Shown here: positions 24,060-29,588 of the stretch, piece by piece
Numbering within the stretch: position 1 is the first letter of the stretch
Layout: every line of letters starts with the position of its first letter
DNA from: CAZFNQ01 sp964520375
GTDB taxonomy: Bacteria; Patescibacteriota; Saccharimonadia; Saccharimonadales; JANWIN01
Assembly (NCBI GenBank): GCA_964520375.1
Contig: CAZFNQ010000006.1
Coordinates: 1-30,866, forward strand
DNA length: 30,866 nucleotides
Direction: 5' to 3'
Program-made: the position numbers and the translations under genes
The notes under the pieces: generated by a model
Seen by the model: the letters and a program-made list of their open reading frames with translations, nothing else
Database searches by the model: none
What the model was told of the DNA's origin: nothing

Positions 24060-24404
24060 CTCTTGACGAGCCCATATGGCTAGGCTAAGCTGACGTACAG
24101 ACACCGGGAGGTGCCCGGTAGGTAAGCCTCTTAGAGGCAAACCTGCTGCCTGCATATCGCAGAAAATCGGTAATTTCATAGACAGGTGCCAGTTCTAGAT
24201 TGACAACTTCACTAGCTTTATCGATGTTTCCCAGACAAGCAAAAAGGTAGCTTACGCTGCCAGCCTAGTTGAGGCAAATGGGAGACGGACCATACAGGCG
24301 TCGGCCAGACGTTGAAATCCCAGATGATATCTATGGAGTATGGCCTAGACTGCAATCAACGGAGACAGTCCATTGCTTAGGCAATAATGGACTGTTTTGC
24401 TTTT
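24060..24404 (+). ncRNA. Structured RNA candidate of about 340 nt, unidentified
   Basis: The 419-bp gap between convergent genes has no good ORF but many helices. CTAGGCT (24080-24086) pairs with AGCCTAG (24262-24268). Others are ACCGGG/CCCGGT (24103-24119), GCCTC-TTA-GAGGC (24126-24138) extended across an AA/AA internal loop by GTAGGT/ACCTGC, GGTAGC-TTAC-GCTGCC (24246-24261), CCATAC (24290) with GTATGG (24338), and GACTG (24347) with CAGTC (24366). It ends in a strong terminator (24366-24404). A TAAAAT at 24045-24050 may be its -10. Hallmarks of RNase P RNA, tmRNA and SRP RNA are missing. It could also be a long 3' UTR of the ligase gene. Confidence 0.55.
24366..24404 (+). terminator. Strong intrinsic terminator
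   Basis: CAGTCCATT (24366-24374) and AATGGACTG (24386-24394), a nine-base perfect stem, followed by TTTTGCTTTT. The left arm can alternatively pair with GACTG just upstream (24347-24351), so two structures compete. Confidence 0.8.
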
Positions 24405-24421
24405 ATAAGCAGAGTAAATAG

Positions 24422-24913
24422 CTATTTATTATCGTAGGCTTTTTGAAGGGCAGCAACATCAAGTTTCTTCATCGGCAGCAGGGCAGTCATAACCCGGCCG
24501 GCTTTAACAGGATCATTATCACCAATTAGTTCTTCTAAAATTGTTGGCACAACTTGCCAAGAAAGACCAAACTTATCTTTTAGCCAACCGCATTGTTGAG
24601 CTGTTACATCACCGCCAGCGGTTAACTTATCCCAATAATAATCAATCTCTGCTTGATCTTTACAATTTATGATAAATGACACGGCTTCACTCAGTTTAAA
24701 CGCTGGACCGCCGTTGAGCGCCAAGAAGTTTTGGCCCTCTAATTGGAACGAAACTGTTAGAACTGTCCCAGCTGGCTTTTTGTGAACTTCAAAACCTTCT
24801 TTGCCGTATCTTGTGACTATTAATTTCTTAGAATCTTTAAATATTGTTAGATAATAATCGACGGCTTCCTCAGCATTGCTATCGAACCATAAATTGGGTG
24901 TGATTTTCTGCAT
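24422..24913 (-). CDS. VOC superfamily protein, PhnB-like
   Basis: A 163-residue member of the PhnB-like (3-dmu-9_3-mt) group: ITPNLWFDSNAEEAVDYYLTIF at the start, LALNGGP in the middle, DYYWDKLT and the CGWLKDKFGLSWQVVP segment. The ending GRVMTALLPMKKLDVAALQKAY is characteristic. Such proteins have a paired beta-alpha-beta-beta-beta fold and often bind a metal, but the activity is not established. GGAGG precedes the ATG by about 7 nt. It converges on the structured RNA. Confidence 0.92.
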   Translation of the reverse strand: MQKITPNLWFDSNAEEAVDYYLTIFKDSKKLIVTRYGKEGFEVHKKPAGTVLTVSFQLEGQNFLALNGGPAFKLSEAVSFIINCKDQAEIDYYWDKLTAGGDVTAQQCGWLKDKFGLSWQVVPTILEELIGDNDPVKAGRVMTALLPMKKLDVAALQKAYDNK

Positions 24914-24976
24914 ATTTTATCCTCCGATTCGTAGCAATATCATAGCAAAACAAATACCCGCGGTCTAACTTAGAGC

Positions 24977-25441
24977 TTATGACAGCTCAACCGTCAAATT
25001 AGCAGCCTCAAGTTCCTTGGCCTGCCTATAAATAACCTTCACCTGATCGTGCGTAAAATAAGGTGAGATATCATAAATACTGCCGTCTTCATGCAAACGA
25101 GCTACGTAAACAGCGCTTTCACCCTCCTCAGTCCTAACTTCTTTACCCGTATAAGGATTAACTTTGCTTAAAAAGTAGCTATCCGTTTTAAGTACATCAC
25201 TTTCACTGGCCTTATCGACCCAGACGACAATGGGTAACTCCGATCTTACCATGTCGCTTAACTCGGCTTGTAATCTTTTATTTTTTTCTCGCTTTGGATT
25301 TGGGTAGTAATAATCAGCGTAATGGATATAACATTCAAGTATTCCGGCGCTCATAATTTCGGCAGATTGAGCTAGTATTAACGTCTGCGCTTCGTCGCTG
25401 GCCCAGTTGTTAAGTTCACCACCATCGCCAGACTGTTCCAT
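24977..25441 (-). CDS. Hypothetical protein, 154 residues
   Basis: A soluble acidic protein I cannot place. It begins MEQSGDGGELNNWASDEAQTLIL, has a Tyr-rich stretch CYIHYADYYYPNP (37-49), a basic patch KREKNKRLQ and a C-terminal half with beta-strand character (ESAVYVARLHEDGSIYDISPYF). The start codon is 6 nt after an extended -10 (TGT-TAATAT) with TTGATC 17 bp upstream, so the mRNA is probably leaderless. It sits between two VOC genes, each of which has a Shine-Dalgarno. Confidence 0.65.
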   Translation of the reverse strand: MEQSGDGGELNNWASDEAQTLILAQSAEIMSAGILECYIHYADYYYPNPKREKNKRLQAELSDMVRSELPIVVWVDKASESDVLKTDSYFLSKVNPYTGKEVRTEEGESAVYVARLHEDGSIYDISPYFTHDQVKVIYRQAKELEAANLTVELS

Positions 25442-25447
25442 AGCGGT

Positions 25448-25476
25448 ATATTAACATAAATACGTTAAAAGATCAA
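25448..25476 (-). promoter_or_regulatory. Promoter for the 154-residue protein
   Basis: Minus strand: TTGATC (25476-25471), 17 bp, TAATAT (25453-25448) with TGT immediately upstream; ATG 6 nt later. Confidence 0.5.
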
Positions 25477-25510
25477 ATTGTTTAAGCTTTAATCTGAGCT
25501 GTCTGTTCTA

Positions 25511-25900
25511 TTATTTTGCCTGAAGAATAGCAAGAATATTGGCGTCTGGATCCTTGAACCAGGCTATGTCAGGGCCCTGGTTGGCGGCCAGGCCACGCAT
25601 AATACCTTTGGCATCGGTCTTGGCACCGCCACCTAGGTCATAATGCTCAAATTCGAGTCCTTTATCTTTTAGATCGGCTACAGCCTTATCTATATCTTCA
25701 ACCACGAAGTTTAAAATAGTGAAAGTGGCCGGCTTATGATCATCTTTTTGGTAGATAAACATTTTGCCACCGCCAGGCAGGCTGAAATCTAGCCCCATTT
25801 CCTCATTATTTAGCCTTAAGCCTAGTTTATCGGCATAAAACTTTTTAGCTTTTGCCAAATCCTTTACTGAGAAGCCACTAAATGCTGCTAATGCTTTCAT
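25511..25900 (-). CDS. Glyoxalase / bleomycin-resistance type VOC protein
   Basis: A 129-residue single-domain-pair VOC protein: FSGFSVKDLAKAKKFYADKLGL at the start and NFVVEDIDKAVADLKDKGLEF in the second half, closing with IAWFKDPDANILAIL. The family includes glyoxalase I, dioxygenases and antibiotic-binding proteins; the putative metal-ligand set is incomplete (no His at the first site), so a binding or catalytic role cannot be assigned. A strong GAAGGAGGA precedes the ATG. Confidence 0.9.
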   Translation of the reverse strand: MKALAAFSGFSVKDLAKAKKFYADKLGLRLNNEEMGLDFSLPGGGKMFIYQKDDHKPATFTILNFVVEDIDKAVADLKDKGLEFEHYDLGGGAKTDAKGIMRGLAANQGPDIAWFKDPDANILAILQAK

Positions 25901-25961
25901 AACTGATCCTCCTTCTTAGTTCCACTAGTATACAAGATTTCAAAAGAACTGACCCAAACTT

Positions 25962-25993
25962 AATGGGGTTAAGCCGTCACGCAGAACCCCATT
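25962..25993. repeat. 9-bp inverted repeat between minus-strand genes
   Basis: AATGGGGTT (25962-25970) and AACCCCATT (25985-25993) with a 14-nt loop, in the 121-bp gap between two minus-strand genes. Without a U tract it is a weak terminator at best, or an operator. Confidence 0.45.
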
Positions 25994-26021
25994 GAACTAG
26001 TTAACTCTACTAAAGAGTGTA

Positions 26022-26351
26022 CTAAGTTTTTTGATCTTGATGTTGAGCAGTTTCAAATTCATGCTTGGCAAATTTTAGATCCCAACCAATTGATTTAGAC
26101 AACTCGTTCTTAACAAAATGATCTAACTGAACCCATTGCAGCGGGCTATAAAGCCTTAGCTTTTGAAAATAGGTTTCGCCTTCAGTGTTGGGCTTGGGCC
26201 CAAATTTTGAAAACTCAATATACTCTTTTCCCTCGTTAGTCCTACCGTGCCGAGCGTAGAATTTATTGGACGAATTTTTATGAAGGGGAATTTCCATATA
26301 TATTTCTTCACCCCAGGGCAATATCTTTACTGTTGACGTTAATGTTGACAT
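26022..26351 (-). CDS. Hypothetical protein, 109 residues, behind an attenuator-like leader
   Basis: A small soluble protein with strand-rich N-terminal half (STVKILPWGEEIYMEIPLH), basic centre (NKFYARHGRTNEGKEYIEFSKFG) and a helical C-terminal part ending in Gln/His-rich EFETAQHQDQKT. No family recognised. TAGGAGA precedes the ATG at normal spacing. Upstream lie a promoter (26490-26518), a hairpin, a six-codon ORF with its own GAGGAGG and an intrinsic terminator, so expression is probably set by read-through of that terminator. Confidence 0.7.
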   Translation of the reverse strand: MSTLTSTVKILPWGEEIYMEIPLHKNSSNKFYARHGRTNEGKEYIEFSKFGPKPNTEGETYFQKLRLYSPLQWVQLDHFVKNELSKSIGWDLKFAKHEFETAQHQDQKT

Positions 26352-26380
26352 AATTTTCTCCTACTAATTAATTTAAAATT

Positions 26381-26404
26381 AAAAACCAATCCGAAATGGA
26401 TTGG
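26381..26404 (-). terminator. Intrinsic terminator in the leader of the 109-residue gene
   Basis: Minus strand: CCAATCC (26404-26398), ATTTC loop, GGATTGG (26392-26386), then TTTTT AATTTT. It lies between promoter and gene, 30 nt before the start codon, and begins directly after the stop codon of the six-codon ORF. Confidence 0.75.
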
Positions 26405-26425
26405 CTAAAACACAATTTTATTCAT
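26405..26425 (-). CDS. Putative leader peptide MNKIVF
   Basis: Six codons from ATG (26425-26423) to TAG (26407-26405), preceded 4 nt upstream by GAGGAGG. The stop abuts the terminator stem, so a ribosome finishing here would cover the left arm and prevent the terminator from forming. No run of one amino acid is present that would identify a sensed tRNA. Confidence 0.5.
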   Translation of the reverse strand: MNKIVF

Positions 26426-26438
26426 TTGGCCTCCTCAT

Positions 26439-26470
26439 CGCGGCTTACACGAGGTGACAGACATGCCGCG
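26439..26470 (-). promoter_or_regulatory. Leader hairpin beside the Shine-Dalgarno of the leader ORF
   Basis: Minus strand: CGCGGC (26470-26465) pairs with GCCGCG (26444-26439) around a 20-nt loop. The loop contains CCTC, complementary to GAGG of the Shine-Dalgarno that begins 2 nt after the stem, so a pseudoknot hiding the ribosome site is possible. Confidence 0.5.
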
Positions 26471-26489
26471 AAACTTATATTGCAAGTAA

Positions 26490-26518
26490 ATTATAAAACC
26501 AGCTATTTATATTTGCAA
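26490..26518 (-). promoter_or_regulatory. Promoter for the attenuator-like leader
   Basis: Minus strand: TTGCAA (26518-26513), 17 bp, TATAAT (26495-26490). Perfect -10 and ideal spacing; the predicted start near 26483 gives a leader of about 130 nt. The remaining sequence up to the receiver gene at 26638 is AT-rich with nothing further recognisable. Confidence 0.65.
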
Positions 26519-26637
26519 TTGTAGAATTAACATTATTTTAAATTAATATAAATTGACTCGACTGTTATATGCTTTCTCTGATTAGTAAAGTCTTTCAATA
26601 GTAAATCAAAACCATTTGCGATAAAATTGTTAACGAA

Positions 26638-27066
26638 ATGGATCAATTCGGAAAATCTCAAAAAATAGTAATTGTTGAGGACAACGCCAGTCTATCTGAG
26701 ATCTATAAGACTAGACTAGAACTTCTTGGCTATACCTGTTTCGTGGCATATGACGGCATTGCCGCCCTTTATCTGATTCAAAAAGAGTTACCAGACTTAG
26801 TCCTGCTTGACCTTATGGTACCAGCTATTGCCGGTGATCAAATCTTGGCCCGGATGCGAGCAAGCGAATGGGGCAAGAAAATCCCTGTCTTTATTATCTC
26901 CAACCTGAACGAAGCCGACGCTCCGGCTGGCTTACGAGATTTGGGAATTGAAGGTTATGCCGTTAAAGCCAATTTATCTAATGACCAAATCGACACTCTG
27001 GTTGACAACATCCTCAAACCAGCTGACCAGAAGCAAGATATATCCTTAGAAGCTAAAAATATATAA
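26638..27066 (+). CDS. Stand-alone response-regulator receiver protein
   Basis: A 142-residue CheY-like receiver without an output domain. Acidic pair Glu14/Asp15 (VEDN), phospho-acceptor Asp58 (LVLLDLMVP), switch residue Ser88 (IISNL) and Lys110 (AVKANL) are in place. The sequence LSEIYKTRLELLGY is common among single-domain receivers of CPR genomes. A short Lys/Gln/Asp tail follows. It is an orphan, and could partner the kinase at 17655 or another. A TAAAAT at 26622 lies 10 nt before the ATG without a Shine-Dalgarno. Confidence 0.94.
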   Translation: MDQFGKSQKIVIVEDNASLSEIYKTRLELLGYTCFVAYDGIAALYLIQKELPDLVLLDLMVPAIAGDQILARMRASEWGKKIPVFIISNLNEADAPAGLRDLGIEGYAVKANLSNDQIDTLVDNILKPADQKQDISLEAKNI

Positions 27067-27150
27067 AATTCATCGCCCTCTAATCATATTCAGACTCAAC
27101 TTGTTTCGCCGTTTACGGCTCGTCAGCATAGCTTTTTGTTAGCTTATGGA

Positions 27151-27248
27151 CAAGTGAGGAGGAAGAAGGGTGGGTTGGGGGTTCGGGTGTTTATGCGACG
27201 CATAAACTGAAACTCGAACCGCCCTCAGCCCACACCTTTCTCCTCTTG
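27151..27248. repeat. Long imperfect hairpin, about 97 nt
   Basis: A perfect core TTTATGCG-A-CGCATAAA (27190-27206) is extended outward by GGTTCGGG (27180-27187) with CTCGAACC (27213-27220), GGG (27177-27179) with CCC (27222-27224), TGGG with CCCA, and a purine-rich left arm against CCTTTCTCCTC. In all there are about 30 paired positions. Small hairpins flank it: GCCG-TTTA-CGGC upstream and CTTGGA-GTGCT-TCCAAG and TGCTA/TAGCA-GCTTTT downstream. It fills the 246-bp gap between two convergent genes, with no ORF. It may be a two-way terminator, a structured RNA or a remnant of a mobile element. Confidence 0.7.
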
Positions 27249-27312
27249 GAGTGCTTCCAAGCATTGCTGCTCAAATATTGCTAGCACTCTTAGCAGCTTT
27301 TCTGGTTGATCG

Positions 27313-27966
27313 TCAAATCGTTGCCGGAGTGATAGCCGAAACGTGAGGATTGTGTCCCTTGGCCTTTTCCGTCTTTCGGCGGATCAAGGACCAAGCCAGT
27401 AGCAGCGCTACCGCTACTAAGACACAAATCAACACGATGAAGGGCTTTCTATCGGCCTTGCTGCTCACATGAGCGTTGGTCTTGATGGCCCCTCCGGCGG
27501 CGGTGATACCGGCGACAAAGTCGTCAGCAATATGCCCTGGTCGGTGCGTAATTGCAAAAAACTGATGCCAACCAGCGGCCACGCCACCTGACTTTTCAAT
27601 TGCCGACTGCCAGCGATCACCAACCCGCATCATCGCCGACCGGTTCTTGACCAGTGCAAAGATCAGCAGATTGTGGCTGCTCAACGAAGCACAACGCACC
27701 GATGCTGCTTGCAAATAGTCGACCGGTAGGACGGACTTCCCGTTGTCGGCGAGCGTCACGACACAGACATCAGGGCCAAGTCGGGCGAGCCGCTGAGCTG
27801 CCTGGCTGACCTTGGATTGATGAGTGCCGAAAACGCTTGCTCCGTCGTAAATCGAGACGCGACCTACTTGGGCTGCTGCCATCGCCGGCGATGGAATAAG
27901 AACCATGAAGGCTCCCATCACCATCACAAAGGCCAAAGCGGCACTATAACCACGACGTAACTTCAT
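27313..27966 (-). CDS. Exported membrane protein with TPM-like domain
   Basis: A 217-residue protein with a signal peptide (basic MKLRRG, hydrophobic core, probable cleavage after AMA at about 30), an external domain (35-160) and a C-terminal membrane helix (about 175-195) followed by basic RRKTEKAK. The external part resembles TPM domains (formerly DUF477): VSIYDGASVF, DVCVVTLADNG, LLIFALVKNRSAMMRVGDRW and DDFVAGI. TPM proteins have been linked to photosystem repair and acid phosphatase activity, but most bacterial ones are unassigned. ATG 27966 follows GGAG at about 6 nt. G+C looks higher than in neighbouring genes. Confidence 0.7.
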   Translation of the reverse strand: MKLRRGYSAALAFVMVMGAFMVLIPSPAMAAAQVGRVSIYDGASVFGTHQSKVSQAAQRLARLGPDVCVVTLADNGKSVLPVDYLQAASVRCASLSSHNLLIFALVKNRSAMMRVGDRWQSAIEKSGGVAAGWHQFFAITHRPGHIADDFVAGITAAGGAIKTNAHVSSKADRKPFIVLICVLVAVALLLAWSLIRRKTEKAKGHNPHVSAITPATI

Positions 27967-28115
27967 GTTTGCTCCAATTCCTTGTGAATCAAGATAGGAC
28001 ATGTACTGAGTACGAGAAACGACTACGACTTAACGATCCCTTGAAGGCCATGGGCCTAAAAGCCGCTAAATAATACCATAATTATTAGAAATTGGCAATA
28101 GGAGGTAACGCCAGC

Positions 28116-28805
28116 TTAACTGGCGTGTAATCGCCAACCGGTTTGATAGAGTTTGAAGGAGTTACCGTCCTCACCAGATTTACCACCTACGGAATTAGAC
28201 TTAACCCGGATTTCAAATTTGGGATAGCTCTTGATACCAATATGTATATCTTTGCAAAAGTATTTAACAGTCCACCAGGCACCCGTAATGTGACCGACCG
28301 CCGGGATGTCTCTCTGCCAGCTGCCAAGACCAATTTGTCCGCTATTATAACTAATATTAAAAGTGACATTAGCTTTGGACTGACTGGGTGGGATATAGGC
28401 CCAGCACACATGGGCGTATGCGGTACTAGTGTAGCCAACAACGGTATTGTATGGCCCGTACCACATGTAGTGCCCTTTTGAAATATTGTCTGAGTTGACT
28501 TCCCAAGTGTGATGAGTACCATATTGATCACCCTGAAGCTGAAGATAATAATCATGCTCTTGTCCGCCAGTATGACCAATCACACTCGGTAAACCTGGAG
28601 TAACCGTAGCATCTCCGCTTCTATTGGTGCTGTTATAAACATAGAGACCATAGGTCGGAGTTGAGGCAAAACTTTTAATTAGTATAATTCCACCTATAAG
28701 CCCGAACACTACTGCAAATAGTGACGCGCGTTTCCAAGGTGAGAGGTTCCGGTATCTTGAAGTAAGTTTATTATTTTGTTTTCTTTGATATGAGCTTTTT
28801 GCCAT
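28116..28805 (-). CDS. Anchored secreted protein of unknown function
   Basis: A 229-residue protein. Residues 1-27 are basic and polar, 28-45 a membrane helix ending in KSFAS, and the remaining 180 residues lie outside. The external domain is Tyr/Gly/Ser/Asn-rich with many strand-like stretches (TYGLYVYNSTNRSGDATVTPG, HVCWAYIPP, GSWQRDIPAVGHITGAWWTVKYFC), suggesting a beta-sandwich. Two cysteines (HVCW and KYFCKD) could pair. The anchor is very similar to that of the metallopeptidase at 20766. A CGCCAG/CTGGCG dyad (28109-28127) overlaps the stop but has no U tract. Confidence 0.7.
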   Translation of the reverse strand: MAKSSYQRKQNNKLTSRYRNLSPWKRASLFAVVFGLIGGIILIKSFASTPTYGLYVYNSTNRSGDATVTPGLPSVIGHTGGQEHDYYLQLQGDQYGTHHTWEVNSDNISKGHYMWYGPYNTVVGYTSTAYAHVCWAYIPPSQSKANVTFNISYNSGQIGLGSWQRDIPAVGHITGAWWTVKYFCKDIHIGIKSYPKFEIRVKSNSVGGKSGEDGNSFKLYQTGWRLHAS

Positions 28806-28916
28806 TTTTAATACTCAACTTTTAATTTTAACTAATAACTAAGTAAAAGCATATCCTTTTTGACGCGTATAGTCAATATTGCAAATAAATTTGTATTTCT
28901 GCCGTTTAATAGATAA

Positions 28917-29522
28917 CTAATGTATAGCCCACTTTGATGTTGGGTAAGAATCAGGTTCGACTTCTCCGATTGGATATTCACCGCTTATAAGTTCGTCCAC
29001 GGTCGTATCTAACCATTTTTTTCGATTTGAATTTGGTCGGCTTGAATATGTTACCTGACGAGATAAAACGCTGTCCTCGCCATAGTTAGGTATATACCAC
29101 ATTGGCTTGATGTGAAGTCGTGGCATTATCTCTATTCGTGATCCGAAGTAGCCCGGATTGGCTTCAATACCATTTGCGTGTACAACTTCTTCAAATTCAC
29201 GGGGACAAACATATTGACCCCAAGTAAGACACATAATAAGGTCTATTTCTGCCGGCTTGGTGTCTGGAGGGCTAAAATTTGTAATGCCATGTTGTCGATG
29301 TAATTCCCGAGTAGCATATACACCCATGTCATGAGCTACCCTAGTTACTATATCCGAGGCGCTAAAGCATATTGGTAGTGTGGCAACTTCAAAAGATGAT
29401 CGAGGACGCCGACCCATTTCTGCAGGTCTGGTTTGTGGGTCGAGTATACGCTGATACGACTCATACATTATCACCGCAGCCATGGCTGTGTCATTTGCAC
29501 CTATGACTTCTAAACTTTTCAT
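28917..29522 (-). CDS. Hypothetical protein, 201 residues
   Basis: A soluble protein without signal or membrane segment. It starts MKSLEVIGANDTAMAAVIMYESYQRIL, has PRSSFEVATLPICFSASDIVTRVAHDMG in the middle and ends with a Pro/Tyr/Ser-rich region. No family recognised; one could imagine a small enzyme or host-interaction factor, without support. The promoter TTGATA-17-TAAAGT ends 6 nt before the ATG, again a leaderless form, which supports its reality. It lies between two exported proteins. Confidence 0.65.
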   Translation of the reverse strand: MKSLEVIGANDTAMAAVIMYESYQRILDPQTRPAEMGRRPRSSFEVATLPICFSASDIVTRVAHDMGVYATRELHRQHGITNFSPPDTKPAEIDLIMCLTWGQYVCPREFEEVVHANGIEANPGYFGSRIEIMPRLHIKPMWYIPNYGEDSVLSRQVTYSSRPNSNRKKWLDTTVDELISGEYPIGEVEPDSYPTSKWAIH

Positions 29523-29528
29523 GGACTT

Positions 29529-29557
29529 ACTTTAACAAAATACCTTGACAGTATCAA
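29529..29557 (-). promoter_or_regulatory. Promoter for the 201-residue protein
   Basis: Minus strand: TTGATA (29557-29552), 17 bp, TAAAGT (29534-29529), then 6 nt to the ATG. The -35 matches 5/6, the -10 4/6. Confidence 0.5.
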
Positions 29558-29588
29558 TTGCATATTGCGTAAATTGGTGTAGCCGAGC

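Noticed and set aside
24060..24404. RNase P RNA, tmRNA, group I intron or c-di-GMP riboswitch at the structured region
   Set aside because: Fragments such as GGCCTAGA, GGTAGGTAAGCC and GACTG...CAGTC recall these classes, but the order of elements is wrong and the diagnostic cores are missing.
27190..27206. Integron attC site or tRNA T-arm at the long hairpin (GGTTCGGG / CTCGAACC)
   Set aside because: No attC core boxes or integrase, and no tRNA cloverleaf can be drawn around the T-arm-like bases.
27964..28002. Start of the TPM-like protein at 28002
   Set aside because: The extra 12 residues precede a normal signal peptide, and ATG 27966 has GGAG at correct spacing.
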